A DNA stretch of 64,000 nt from Trissonchulus latispiculum (Eukaryota; Nematoda; Enoplea; Enoplida; Ironidae). The stretch lies in NCBI GenBank assembly GCA_030248195.1, contig JASAND010032067.1, forward strand, positions 94,198 through 158,197, in the 5' to 3' direction. A program made the position numbers and the translations under genes. The notes under the pieces are model-generated. The model was not told the origin of the DNA and searched no databases. It was given only the letters and a program-made list of their open reading frames with translations. Shown piece after piece: positions 43,028-55,299 of this stretch (positions are counted from its first letter, which is position 1; each line of letters begins with the position of its first letter).

Positions 43028-43717
43028 CAGAGTTGGCTCCGGGTCCAAAATTTCAGACCCGCCCCTGACCCGGACCCGTTAGGCCGGACCCGGACCCGTC
43101 CAGCCCCGTATCCGGGTACCCGGATCTAAAAAATTCCAGTTTGCATGTCAAACCTTCATTCTGAAATTTCACTGCAGTCTTAAATTTTACTGCAGCTTTA
43201 TTAATAGCCCAGTCATGAATAAAACCTGTGACAAGCTTTAGGGAAATTTATTTTACGCTTTACGACAACTTTTATATGATTTTTGAGTGCTGGGGCTAGT
43301 TTGGGATCTCGTTTGGATATCGGTAACAGTTTTTGTCATGAGTCCACAGACACTACGAGAAACTGTCCTTAAGATAACTAAGGATTGCTATGGAGGAAAG
43401 AAGCTGAACGAATTTTTGGTGGCATGTATTTTAAAACAATGTCCTTGATTTTCTTTGGTAGATTTATTTTTGCGTACATTGCAAAATTTTCTACTAACTT
43501 ATCAATTCTACAAATCTTTTTTTAGAAAAACAACAAATTATAATGTTTTAACATCCCTAAAGGCACTAAAATTCAGTTTCTTCAGTATTTTGGACCCGGA
43601 CCCTGATTCGGATCCACGGGTACCCGCACCCGCGGTTCCTAAAGTCGGGCCCGGACCCGGCCTGGCCCGCGGGTACCTGCGGGTCCCCGCGGGTACCCGG
43701 ACCCGGCGCCAACTCTG
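43028..43717. mobile_element. hAT MITE with GGACCCGG words, 690 bp
   Basis: 8-bp duplication CACCTGCA (43020-43027) / CACCTGCG (43718-43725), one mismatch. Inverted ends CAGAGTTGGC. Subterminal GGACCCGGACCCG words lie at 43038-43125 and 43590-43710. No transposase. Confidence 0.85.
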
Positions 43718-43725
43718 CACCTGCG

Positions 43726-45501
43726 TAAATATGTACACAGGTGGTTCAATTTGCACAAAAACGATAGAAAGAATATTGCGCAAAACGCAGTTGTCTTGTT
43801 TCGCGGACCCATTGGGAGTACAAAATATGTAAAAATCAGCACAATCGGAGAAGGTCAAAAAATCGCCCAAAAAAGCAACCCCCCCCCCTCTTAAGTCGTT
43901 TAAGTAGTTTAAGCCGTTTATTTATGAAACAAATTTTTTAAGAAGTTTAAGTAGTTTAAGTTAAGTCGTTTAAGTTAAGTAGTTTAAGTTTTTTGGGAAC
44001 ATACCCATAGTCACGTGATAGTAACCAACCAATAACAGCAACCATTTTAATATAAAATTTAGCCAAGGAACACGAAGAGTTGCTTCACTATAATAAGGTG
44101 AACATTTAATTATCGGTAAATCAAACTGGAATGCATACACTAACCAACAAAACCATTCACCAAAAGAAAAATACCGACTGACAATCGGGTCATACCACCT
44201 GAGCAGCTGAGCCGATGAGTTAGTCCATATGGTGAGCCGAACTCATCCGGTGACCCGGTGTTCCTGTGAGTAGGCTTCATCTCTGACACACAACCCTATC
44301 TGACTATACAACTTATTAACCAATTACTTATGCCGAAAATGCTTTTAGCCATGTCTTGTACTCTGATGTGGTCATTCCTATGACTGTTCAGGCAACAGAG
44401 AAAACCTATGTATATATATATATTTATTATTTACATCACAATTTATATGTAAATTCTAACAAGAAAGTAAAATACAAAATAAATATATAAAGGACTACAT
44501 TAACTACTGACAAGATGAATGACAAGATGGACAGTTAACAAAAACATTTATGGAACCGAATACTTATGAATTTTCGCAAAAATGCTAAGGTAAAGTTTTC
44601 CATAAAAACTCTATCGTTTGTTCTTTGTAAGCGTTTTTTCTTTAGCGTTTTATGGTTTTTGTATGTACTTGTAAAGTTTGTAAAGTTATTTCATTCAAGG
44701 TTATTGCTGTTTCCTTGTACTAGATTTGTTATTAACACGAGAAACGTGTATGACACAGTTAAAGAAAGTAATACAGAAAAAGTAATACACAAAAATTATA
44801 TACGTTTTTGATATTGAAATTAAAATTTTAAAAAACAAGATATAAAACACAAAACATATATACATATGTACTTTAAGCAATGAGAAAATTAATAGTAGAC
44901 ATGAAATATATAATATAAAAAATGTATACTTCACTAACAACAGTAATGTTCAAGTTGTTACTGTGAACAATTTGGTACAAGTATTTAAACTTAGAATTTT
45001 GAACTTTTAAACGCAGAATGAAGCAAATGAATCCTGTTACCTTTAATGTTTTAATACCAACTACTAATACCAAAAATACATAAAACAGAAACACTATTAC
45101 AACTGTACTATACGAGTCATAACTGCCTTAAACACTTCTAATTTAAAATTACCTTTGTTCTACCATATCAATTTTACAACAATTACCAGAAAAACTATCT
45201 GACAGCGATATAAGTTGCACACAGATAAAATTTTGCTATTTCAAAATTGTAACTTTGCAACCACTACTTTTCTAACAAGAAAAAGCCTGATTCACCAAAT
45301 TCAGCAAACAAATTTCGCTTTCCCCGTTATAAACCTATATCTTTGTAGAAGAAGTGAAGATGCACGCTTTCACGGATTAATTTCAAATTTCCTATGGGAT
45401 GCTTGGCACTTGTCAGTTGTTGTAGCGGCTTACCAAATACACCTATGGTAACCACTTATTAAAATAAAAACAAGAATATATAAATCTCAATTGATACAAT
45501 A
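43726..45501. other. Intergenic with a GTTTAAGT word array
   Basis: 43892-43992 repeats GTTTAAGTAGTTTAAG and related words. 44225-44285 ends like the CCGGGTCA hAT-like elements (GTGACCCGGTGTTCC, GCTTCATCTCTGA). The rest is AT-rich without recognisable genes. Confidence 0.45.
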
Positions 45502-46206
45502 TATATGTTATGTCGAAAATTTAAAATTGCCGATTATTCATAATCGTTAATCATTTTGCCAATTATTCATAATCGACAACATCTTTTAGCGATTATCTGC
45601 AAAATTGCTAGCCAATTATTCATAATCATGAAGTTTTTGCTGATTATTCATTATTGGCAACGACTTTTTAGGCAATATTTAAAATGCTACACTTTGCAAT
45701 ATTTTGTTCATGCAGTGAATTTACAATAACTGTTATTCCTATTTCACAGCATTGATTGGCACAGCTTTTGAATGGGCAAAATTTGGCTAGGCAAAGTTTA
45801 GTGAAATTATCCGCATAAACCATTACGCACTTCAAATCACCATCTGCGAGAGAGCTGAAATGTAAGAGACGAACTTGTGCTCTACAAATCACTTTGACTC
45901 CTTGTCAGTGTCAAAACAAAGGCTTTATTAACGAACGTTTTTTTCTGTAAACTAGAGCCTTTCCACAAAGAAACATAAACTTTGACCACTTCCATGGATA
46001 TGTTGGCACATTATTGCAATCTAAATATTCTGCAAGAACTCTGACGATTATGAATAATGGGCACAAATCATGACGATTATAAATAATTGGCAAACAATTT
46101 AGAGATTATGAATAGTCACCAAAAAATGTTGCCGATTATGAATAATCGGGAAAATGCTTGCAAATTATGAATAATCGGCAATTTTAAATATTCGGCATAA
46201 CATATA
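45502..46206. mobile_element. MITE with CGATTATTCATAATCG words, 705 bp
   Basis: Inverted ends begin TATATGTTATG(T/C)CGAA and extend about 45 bp. The palindromic word GATTATTCATAATCG and variants occur at least four times at each end (45528-45655 and 46040-46190). If TA is the target duplication, the ends are TATGTTATG. No protein. Confidence 0.8.
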
Positions 46207-47039
46207 CATTGAAGTTACGAATAAAACATTTTCTATAAAGCTTAAATCTCTTCTATGAAAAAATTACAGTTACATTAAACATTAGGAAGACGAATTTAAA
46301 TTCAACTATACAATGCACTACGCACAACAAATAGAATTACCTCATGACATAAAATTAATTCTTAATATTAACTTTGTTTTTTTTCAACAGTTCGTAACTT
46401 CACAGTTTCCGAATGACACGCAATAAACACAATTTCAATAGAAAAACTTACCAACTTAAATTAAATCCTAGCCATTATGTATGCTCGTTGCAACATAAAA
46501 TTTAACATATGTAGTCACTTTATACTATGCACAAAAATTAAAAAAACAACAATAAAACTACTGTAATAAAATTCGTATAACAAATTGTGACAAAAATAAA
46601 ATTATATATACATATTAAAGTACTCATATTTAGGTATTTACATATATACATTCCATCAATATAACGACACACTAATAAAAATCAACTACCAATAATGCCA
46701 TATCTCAGAATAAATCGGCATCTTCAAGCATAGCACTCAAAACATCTATCTAAAAATAAAGGTTAAAGACAAATTAAGAATCAATACTTAGTTATTTACA
46801 AAATTAACGTTTATGCAATAATCAATTATCAGCATTGGTATTAAGATTAGTATATTCTCCTAACAATATAACAACAATGAAAAACAATCCACAGCGAAGA
46901 ATATCCTAGACGCACTGTTAAGTATCTCCAAATTCAAATTCACCGCGTCCAACCTCACTCCTATGTAAATATATAATTGCTAAGGGTAACTGCTGATTCA
47001 CCTACAATCAAATTAAATGTCAATGGCTATTCTGAGTAG
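46207..47039. other. AT-rich intergenic DNA
   Basis: No gene or repeat structure recognised. Confidence 0.4.
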
Positions 47040-47240
47040 AGTTGTGCTACAAAATAATTCCCAACGCCACCCCGGCGCTACTCAACTTAGACGTTCGGAC
47101 GTTCGCCTGACCACACCGCGCCCCAGGCACGGACGACGCCCACGCCGGGACGTCTCATTGAAGCCCTGTACACGCGGAGGCCTCATTGAACGCCCTGTAG
47201 GCCTGTACGACCGGTATTGACCTCGTAAGCCCAGTAAATC
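47040..47240. other. Isolated GC-rich island
   Basis: About 200 bp of strikingly higher GC than its surroundings, with CATTGAAGCCCTGTA and CATTGAACGCCCTGTA as an internal repeat. Short frames are open on both strands (Arg-rich), none recognisable. Could be an exon, a CpG-like promoter or a foreign fragment. Confidence 0.35.
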
Positions 47241-48512
47241 CCCGACAAAGAAAAGACACTGTCATACAACACATAATGCTATTTATCAGAACTTAGACAC
47301 CTGAACGAAGCTTATAATCAACGTTCTGTTGGAAATAAATTTGATATTTTTAGAATAAAAATATGATCCAGCTTCACGAGCCCAGTAGCAGCTGCGCCGT
47401 AGCCCGCTTTCTACCAAAACATACTTCACTTGGTTGTTGTATAAGTCGACGCTCTAAATACAATTCAGGACTTATTGCCAAATCAACTAGTACTACACCA
47501 GAGAAATTTCCAAGTGACCGTTTCCGAAACAGTATCGGAAACGCGCTCTCAACTAGATCTAAAAATGGAGCTTCGTACAGGATTTCGCCAATCTACAACA
47601 ACGAAAACTATATCAAAATTCTCTTTGTTAAAAACAATAAAAACAATATAATTTAATTATTAGATATAAAATCTTTGCACTTTCAAAATAAAGCTCTTGA
47701 CTCACGGCTTAATTCATTCAAAAAATTGCGATTTTGTATAAAACTCATTAAAATTTCATTATCCAATTTTTAGTTAATTCAAAAATTATAAAGTTATAGT
47801 TTCTTTCACCGTCTCCATTCCCCTTTGACTGTGGCCTTCAATTTGATAAATCAGTTAAATAAAAAACCAACATTTGCCATGTTTTCAAAGAATCTGTGAC
47901 ACTAGTCCAACAGCACTAAAATACCATTAACTACGTATGGCTTGGTTTGTTTCAATAAAGCTATAAGAAAACTATACGAGTTTCTACTATAAAATAATAA
48001 CGAAATGTTCTCTGTTTATAGCAACACATACCTGTACAAGATAATAAAAATTTTGTACGTTTCCTTTACTTTTTGTTTCTTCTGAATATGAAAAAAACAC
48101 GTGTACTTTTTACAAAATAAACCAGTGAATTGTGCTTTACCCACCTATTAACTCAAAAATACTGATGCAAACCGCTGGCTAACTATTTTTCCATAGAAAC
48201 GTATATTATATAATATTGATGCACGCGTTCATCAAAGAATGAAAATTCAGGCTTCAAATAATTTAATAAGTATAGCCCTTATATACTGTTAGGTTTCTAA
48301 CTCTATTTAGGAATTACAACACCTAAAGGGAACGCCCAGGACAAATCCACCATTAAAACCTTTGTCGTGACGGATAATGCTAGCTTTTACACAAACGAAA
48401 AAAATCCACCCCCTTCCCTTCACCACTATTTTCTAAACAACCATTTGCATTTATCATCTACTAAACTCATTCCTGTACTTCTTATTTAATCCCTTCTGAC
48501 ATTGTGGTAAAT
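47241..48512. other. AT-rich intergenic DNA
   Basis: A 97-codon open frame at 47363-47656 is not recognisable and has no supporting features. Nothing else was seen. Confidence 0.4.
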
Positions 48513-48974
48513 CTAAAAAATAATTATATTAGTATACTCAAAAAATATTAAAATCAGACATAAACATACAGCCATAACAGAAAACAATCCATAACAAGGT
48601 GGAAGAAAATGCAAAATTTGTTCCGCAGTAAACATTTCTCCTGGAAACAAACAAGCAGCTCTCCATACTGAGACTACGACAGGATCAGCAATATAATGCG
48701 AGTAATTATTCATCTCGATTAATTCAATATCTAAAATATTTGTCAAAAATTTCATGAACGATAAGCCAAATTCATGAACACATTTTATGTGCCTATAACA
48801 TAATTTCAGTGTAACCTTTAAAAAGCACATAATTGAAATATTTTTCCATAGATTAAAAAACCAGTTTAAAGCTGAACGCTTGCTCCATCTTTCAAAAAGC
48901 ACAGTACAAGAAGGTAGGTACAATTTTAATATTTGCATCAACGCATTGCTTTCCAATAAATAAGAGTCCATCAT
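48513..48974 (-). CDS. Hypothetical ORF, 153 residues, one C-terminal membrane segment
   Basis: Starts at an ATG (48974). Mostly hydrophobic/aromatic, with a candidate membrane helix near residues 125-145 (GLFSVMAVCLCLILIFFEY). Cys-rich, low in charged residues, no recognised domain. The base composition is that of the AT-rich flanks, so an accidental frame is quite possible. Confidence 0.25.
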   Translation of the reverse strand: MMDSYLLESNALMQILKLYLPSCTVLFERWSKRSALNWFFNLWKNISIMCFLKVTLKLCYRHIKCVHEFGLSFMKFLTNILDIELIEMNNYSHYIADPVVVSVWRAACLFPGEMFTAEQILHFLPPCYGLFSVMAVCLCLILIFFEYTNIIIF

Positions 48975-49379
48975 GATTTCAATTTGGCATTTCTTCGTGT
49001 CAATTCTATTTCCATGTTGTTACATCTATGTTTATTGAAGCTAATTCTATTATTACTGCATTCTTTGTTGTTCTTTCATTTCCATTATTCTTGTAGTACA
49101 ATTCTTCTGAAATAACATTTTGAGACTTCAAATGCAATTCAGTAGCTATTTCTCTTAATCGTAGGTACCTAAACGTAGGTATTTTTTTTGGGGAAAGTAC
49201 GTACTTACTCTAGCTTTCAAATACTATTAATTTATTGTCTACAACAGAATCTTTGCTGTCACATGTTAAACTGTCGCAATGCAACTTGCTCTGTATAAAT
49301 TGCAAATGAAATAAAAGTTTTTCCAAAATATATTTCCATCAACATCCAAAATATTTCCATCAACAACCAAAAATAATTA
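48975..49379. other. Intergenic, no gene seen
   Basis: AT-rich. A direct pair of CATCAACA(T/A)CCAAAATA-type words lies near 49335-49370. Confidence 0.4.
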
Positions 49380-50080
49380 ACAAGTAGGAAAAATGCTCCT
49401 TGCAGTCGCATGAAAAAGTTAATATGAGCTATGATGGTCAACATTTAAATGTGTCAAGGACAAGATTTAAAATGTTTAATATGAGCCAACATCTAAATAA
49501 GTAGAGGACAAGATGTAAACGGCTAATATGAGCCGCTACGTTTCTCTTGGGCTCATATTGACGCTCATTTAGCTTTTGCTTACTTTTAATCCAACACTAA
49601 AATGGCTTGCATGAATAACGACGCATAAACATTAATTTTGCAAAGCTGTACGTAAATGTTTTCTTCTCCACCGCTACATCCAAGTACACATTTAAGGCCA
49701 CCGTATAAGTCAACAAAATGAAACCGAAGTCCAATCTAATGAAGAAATTGTGAAATCTTGAGAAATCACATTTGAAGTTATCATCGTCATTAATCATCAC
49801 ATTAATTGAATATTCTCAAGCCAATCAAATCGTTTATAAACACTGATGCTTATATGCCAACCGTAAACTGTATATATGTTTGCCATTTTAGTCGCGTCAA
49901 TATGAGCCCAAGAGAAACGTAGCGGCTCATATTAGCCGTTTACATCTTGTCCTCTACTTATTTAGATGTTGGCTCATACTAAACATTTTAAATCTTGTCC
50001 TTGACACATTTAAATGTTGATCATCATAGCTCATATTAACTTTTTCATGCGACTGCAAGGAGCATTTTTCCTACTTGTCC
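49380..50080. repeat. Foldback element with ~185-bp near-perfect arms
   Basis: 49380-49563 and 49892-50080 are reverse complements at very high identity (for example GTAGAGGACAAGATGTAAAC and GCCGCTACGTTTCTCTTGGG), around a 330-bp unique centre. A fragment of an arm (AAAGTTAATATGAGC) recurs at 58450. The centre has no recognisable gene. Confidence 0.9.
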
Positions 50081-50117
50081 TCCGTCTAGTTTTTGGGAAC
50101 GCTGCCATAACTGTGGC

Positions 50118-50985
50118 AGCAGCAATCACAAATCCCACCAGTGAATTACCAATGCCCAATAATCTTTGCATGCAAAATTTCAGCCTTTCAGCTATCTCCA
50201 GTAGCTTGAACCAGGAACCGGTTCAGCTTTGAACCAGTTGAACCATATCTGGCCAGCCATGGGTCAAATCACCAAAGTTACCCCACCAGTGAATTCCCCT
50301 TGCCCAATAACCTTTGTATGCAAAATTTCAGCCTTCTAGCTATCTCCAGTAGCTTGAACCAGGAACTGGTTCAACTTTGAACCAGTTGAACCAGATCTGG
50401 CCAGCCATGGGTCGGATCACCAAAGTAACAGCACCAGTGAATTCCCCATGCGCAATAACTTTTGTATGCAAAATATCAGCCTTGCAACTATCTCCAGTAG
50501 CTTGAACCAGGAACTGGTTCAATTTTGAACCAGTTGAACCAGATCTGGCCAGCCATGGGTCGGATCACCTAACTAACACCACCAGTGAATTCCCCATGCC
50601 CAATAACCTTTGTATGCAAAATTTCAACCTTCTAGCTATCTCCAGTAGCTTGAACCAGGAACTGGTTCAACTTTGAACCAGTTGAACCAGATCTGGCCAG
50701 CCATGGGTCGGATCACCAAAGTAACACCACCAGTAAATTCCCCATGCCCAATAACCTTTGTATGCAAAATTTCAGCCTTCCAACTATCTCCAGTAGCTTG
50801 AACCAGGAACTGGTTCAATCTTGAACCAGTTGAACCAGATCTGGCCAGCCATGGGTCGGATCACCAAAGTAACACCACCAGTGAATTCCCCATGCCCAAT
50901 AACCTTTGTATGCAAAATTTCAGCCTTCTAGCTATCTCCAGTAGTTTGAACCAGGAACTGGTTCAACTTTGAACCAGTTGAGCCA
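50118..50985. repeat. 148-bp tandem repeat, about 5.9 copies
   Basis: GTAGCTTGAACCAGGAAC recurs at 50201, 50349, 50497, 50645, 50793 and (variant) 50941, a constant 148-bp step. Units contain GGTTCAACTTTGAACC and GGCCAGCCATGGGTCGGATC. It starts 40 bp after the foldback arm. A lone unit is at 56488-56600. Confidence 0.95.
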
Positions 50986-51004
50986 GGCGAGATACGGTGT
51001 CGAC

Positions 51005-51560
51005 ACTATGCTCATCGTGTTCAGCGACCCCGATTTACTATATATGGGTACCACCCCAAGGCCGAAAAACGCTGTTTTTGCCCGTTTTTAGACTATTTTC
51101 AAATTTTCGGACTTAGAAATTTTTCAGCTTGAAGGTGTCCAAAAACGCTATTTTTTCCATTTTTGACCATCTATAAAAATCGAACCAGATCGAAATTCGG
51201 AAAAAAACATAAACTTGCTAAGTACCATTGCCTAGATATTCAAAAAATAGTATAGAAAAATTTTTGCTATGGGCCGTTTGAAAAATCGAGTTAAAACAAA
51301 ATTGACAAAAATTATGCTGAATACAGAGGAACAAACCCCACTTTCAAACCCGTAAGAGAAAGTCGATTTTTTCAAAGTTCATTTTTTCCGGGCAAGTTTG
51401 GTATCATTCGAAAGCTCTTGACCTGGAGATTTCAAAAATGTAAATATTAGCTCCTAATTCCTTCCTGTTAATTAGTTATGCCTAATTAGCACTTTTCAAA
51501 ATCCGCAAAGTGCCTTTATAGCTCATATTATGGGGGGCTCTCCGAGCACCCCCATGATTT
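51005..51560 (+). repeat. Dispersed ~550-bp element with terminal hairpin, copy 2
   Basis: Inverted counterpart of 10737-11285: begins ATGCTCATCGTGTTCAGCGA and ends at the hairpin GGGGGCTCTCCGAGCACCCCC, flanked by CATATTATG/CATGAT. It directly follows the 148-bp array. No ORF. Confidence 0.75.
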
Positions 51561-51981
51561 CTATTTCTATAAGATATAAATTCAATCATGAAAAAATTGT
51601 ATACCACTGTTCTTAACCAAGTAGTTTTTTGTATGGTTTTCGCTTTAACGAGTGAAGCGAAACGACTCGCCACAAGTGGCATCTAACCACCACTCAGGTC
51701 GAACAATCAAGTCAGACAATCAAATTACAGCTACAGATAACAGCGTACACCAGGCCGAATACCGGGCGCTTTTACATGGTCCCGACCACTGGCCCCCAAA
51801 GCCCCAGTGTGCCCACACTCGATTAAACAGCGCTTTGTTTTTCCTTTACAAAATTACTTTTCCTTATCAGCACCAATCGCCTACATAATCCTCGCTAAGC
51901 TGCACAAATAACAGTAAATATTGTGATTGTTCTCAAGACCGACGACGCACCTCATTGTGAGTGCTTCCAATACATGGCATA
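51561..51981. other. Intergenic, slightly GC-richer
   Basis: 51650-51840 is richer in GC and has CTCAGGTCGAAC in common with 55970, but no recognisable gene. Confidence 0.35.
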
Positions 51982-51984
51982 TTA

Positions 51985-52401
51985 AGCCCGGTTCATACTG
52001 CGCAAGCTTTAAAGTTTAAGGTTGATGGTTTAAGATTAAAGCTTTAAAGTTAAACTAGTTAATTTATGCCAAAGGGTTCACACTGGAAGGTTTAAGGTAT
52101 AATATTTAAAGTTTAAAGTTTAAACAAAACGAGTTAAAAACATTTTAACTCTATATTTAGGTTTAAAGTTGCAGTGAATTATATATGACCGGTTTAATTA
52201 ATGATTTTTAATATACGCATACTAGAATCTGTTAGCTATAAACAGAACTACAAGATTTTAAAATCGGTGGAGATTTGAGTGCACACTGGCTGATATAAAA
52301 ATCATGTAATACTCAGACATTCGTTATAACTTCCCACCTACCTGCTTAAACCTTAAACCCTAAACCTTAAACGTTAACCCTATCGCAGTGTCAACAGCGC
52401 T
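51985..52401. mobile_element. Harbinger-like MITE with TTTAAAGTTTAA words
   Basis: TTA at 51982-51984 and 52402-52404. Ends AGCCCGGTTCATACTGCG and AGCGCTGTTGACACTGCG match at 14 of 18 positions. TTTAAGG/TTTAAAG words crowd both ends. The left end recalls the full Harbinger at 8144 (AGCCGGGTTCACAC). Confidence 0.75.
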
Positions 52402-52429
52402 TTAGAGTGGGACGATGATGTCGCGTCGC

Positions 52430-52960
52430 TGGCACTGTTACCTTTCATGTCATATATGTGGTTCTTCAAAATTTGAAAATCTATTTTTTCGAAAAATACC
52501 ACTTTTTGACCCAAAATTTCAACAATGTAAATCCAGCAAAACTGGGTAAAAATAACATTATCATAAAGTCTAATCTGAGCTGAATTCAACGATATAAAGT
52601 TTTTGTTGCTACGGCTTAAATTCCCCCAGCAACGAATTTTTAAACAATTTCCTATTTCAGGTGATTTCTGACAAGTTGTGCTATATTGTGCATTGATTTG
52701 CCGCAAATAGTGTAAACTAGCCAAAAACAGGCTAAAAAGCTAAATTGTATAAAAATTAGTTCCGGCTGCAATATACGTTGTAGCCACGAAACCTTTATAT
52801 CCTTGGATTCAGCTCAGATTAAACTTTATGATAATGTTATTTTTACCCACTTTTGCTGGATTCGCGTTATATAAATTTTGGGTCAAAAAGTGGTATTTTT
52901 CGCAAAAAACCAATTTTCAAATTTTTAAAAACCACATAGATCACATTACCGCAGCAAAAA
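52430..52960. repeat. Palindromic element with ~190-bp arms
   Basis: 52440-52615 pairs with 52785-52950: AAAAATACCACTTTTTGACC vs GGTCAAAAAGTGGTATTTTT, and AATAACATTATCATAAAGT vs ACTTTATGATAATGTTATT. A centre of about 170 bp. No ORF of note. Confidence 0.85.
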
Positions 52961-54170
52961 TGCACAGGTAATTTAGTACAAACAAAACAATTTCCCTCCC
53001 TACATTTTTTGTTCAGACTTTAGAACTGCAGCATATCTATTTTTTGCTAAAATTTGTGACTTGTAATTTTGCTGTATAAGTGGAGTCAGCTGTTGTGTAT
53101 TCCTAAATAACCAAACGCCTGATCTTTGAAATAATCCACCGACTCAGAGTTCTATATTTACAAATATTAAATACATATACTAACTTTTACTATGCTGTTA
53201 TTTAACAGCTATACTGAAACCTACTAAGACAAATAGATACTACTAATATCTTTGTAATACAAGATAAACATTTTACTTGTAAGTATAAACGAAGATACAT
53301 ATATAAATATACCAAACCTAATAATTGTGCACACGTAATATAGATATAAATGTAAACTAATAATATCATAAAATAAAACCACACAAAAAACAGATTAACA
53401 TCATCATTATTGAAACACACTCAGGAGAAGTTTAGCAAGCAGTCGATCTAGTTTACAATCCAACGTATAATAATTGCACGAGACAATGAAAACTATATCG
53501 ACGTGTAAATGAAATATTAGCAACACTTTAAAATGCAATGAAAACATTTATCTGCAGGATAACAAACATTTCAATATAGCAATTTATAAAGTTAATATGT
53601 AAAACTATACTCTAATTTGCTTTCATTCATAGAATCGCTTCCAATTATGTTGGCATTGCACATGGTAAACTAAAAACAAATAAAGCTTCCAATATAAAAA
53701 TGCTATGACGGACCATGAAACATAAAATGTGTGCGGGAAAACTTTATAACATAATACAGGTCACGATTTCAATACCCTAATCTGACGCAAGTAGGTTATA
53801 AATGCTACAACGACTGTGTTAACAGCGAACCAGTAAATAGCAGCTTCGCTTGTTGCAGGCTACAAAACCTTTATGTGTCGCACTATATAGACCGAAACAG
53901 GATGATTAGGCGTTTTTTTGAATATCTTCTGCGCAGTTGGGACTAAGAAATTTTTCGACCATACCAATTTGGCGGGATCAACTTTGAGCTGACACCGCAG
54001 TTGGACAAGCGTGGGACGTAAATGCTGCCAATCCGCTTAAACTTGTTAAAAACTATTAAAAACGCAGTAAATCCCAGCTAAAAGCGTTTATACCTTTATA
54101 ACGTAGAGAAACAATTTTTGTAATTTTACGCATTCGAAATTAAACATACTCATTTTAAAACAAATGCGCA
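52961..54170. other. AT-rich intergenic DNA
   Basis: No gene or repeat structure recognised. Confidence 0.4.
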
Positions 54171-55205
54171 AATTTTATGCAGATCCAAAAGTACCACACA
54201 GTGTAAACACCCATTTTAGGTACATAGTTCTATCACAAAAATTGCTCAGTTCGATGCGGGCTTTCATTTGGTACCAAATGTTACCACTTTTCAAAATTTT
54301 AATTTTTGACCCAAAATCGAAGAAGTCCCCACCCCACCTCACCACAGTCATCTACAGCCAGTTTACGTTCACACTTCTTTGACAAAAGTAGCTCAGTTTG
54401 ATGCGGCCTGTCATTTGGTACCAAATTTAACCAATTTTCAAAATTTTAATTTTCCAGCCAACATCCCTTAAGTCCCCACCCCAGCCCACCACAGCCCTCT
54501 ACAGCCACTTTAAATACGCAGTTTTATGAGAAAAGTTGCTCAGTTTCATGCGGACTCTCATTTAGTTCCAAATTTGACCACTTTTGAAAATTTTAATTTG
54601 TGGCTCAAACTCGAATAACTCGCCACCTCATCCCACCACAGCCTTGTACACCCAGTTTCGGTACGCACTTTTATGTTAAAAGTTGCTCACTTCAGTGCGC
54701 ACTGTCGTTTGGTAACAAATTTCACAAGTTTTGAAAATTTTAATTTTTGACCCAGAATCGCCAGCGTAAGTCCTCACCCCACGCCAGCACAGGCTTCTAC
54801 AACCACTTTAGGTACGCACTTGTATCACAAAAGTTGCTCTGTTTGATGTAGGCTTTCATTTGATACCAAATTTGACCACTTTTAAAAATTTTAATTTTTT
54901 ACCCAAAAACATCTAAGTCCCCACCCCACCCCACCACAGCCATTTACAGCCACTTTAGGTACACACTTCTATGACAGAAGTTGTTCGGTTAGATGCGGGG
55001 TTTCATTTGGTACGAAATGTGACCATTTTTGGAAATTTTAATTTTTGACGCAAAATCGGCTAAGTCCCCACCCTACCCCACCACAGCACTCTACAGCCAC
55101 TTTGACCATACAATTCTATGACAAAACTAGCTTAGCTCACTTAGGGCTTACATTTGGTACCAAATTTAACCACTTTTGAAAAATTTTATTCCTGACCACT
55201 AAACA
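54170..55205. repeat. 147-bp tandem repeat, about seven diverged copies
   Basis: The landmark (A)GTTGCTCAGTTTGATGCGG recurs with GCT at 54244, 54391, 54538, 54685, 54836, 54983 (variant) and 55130, steps of 147 (once 151). Units contain TTTGGTACCAAATTTGACCA and CCACCCCACC. One inverted unit lies at 56285-56450. Confidence 0.92.
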
Positions 55206-55299
55206 CTGTACTCAATTTACCCTTCAAACGGCAAAGTGGAGCTAGTTCAGCAAACTCCGTGAGTCGAACACCAAAACGGACTCCGGGAATGAGCTGGCC

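Noticed and set aside
43455..43870. Overlapping frames on both strands
   Set aside because: They run across the GGACCCGG word array of the hAT MITE at 43028-43717.
50340..50818. Two nearly identical 60-codon frames
   Set aside because: They are the same stretch of successive 148-bp units. 148 is not a multiple of three, so the array cannot encode a repeat protein.
50118..55205. CRISPR-like array from the regular 147/148-bp spacing
   Set aside because: The whole unit repeats, there are no unique spacers, and the genome is eukaryotic. These are satellites.
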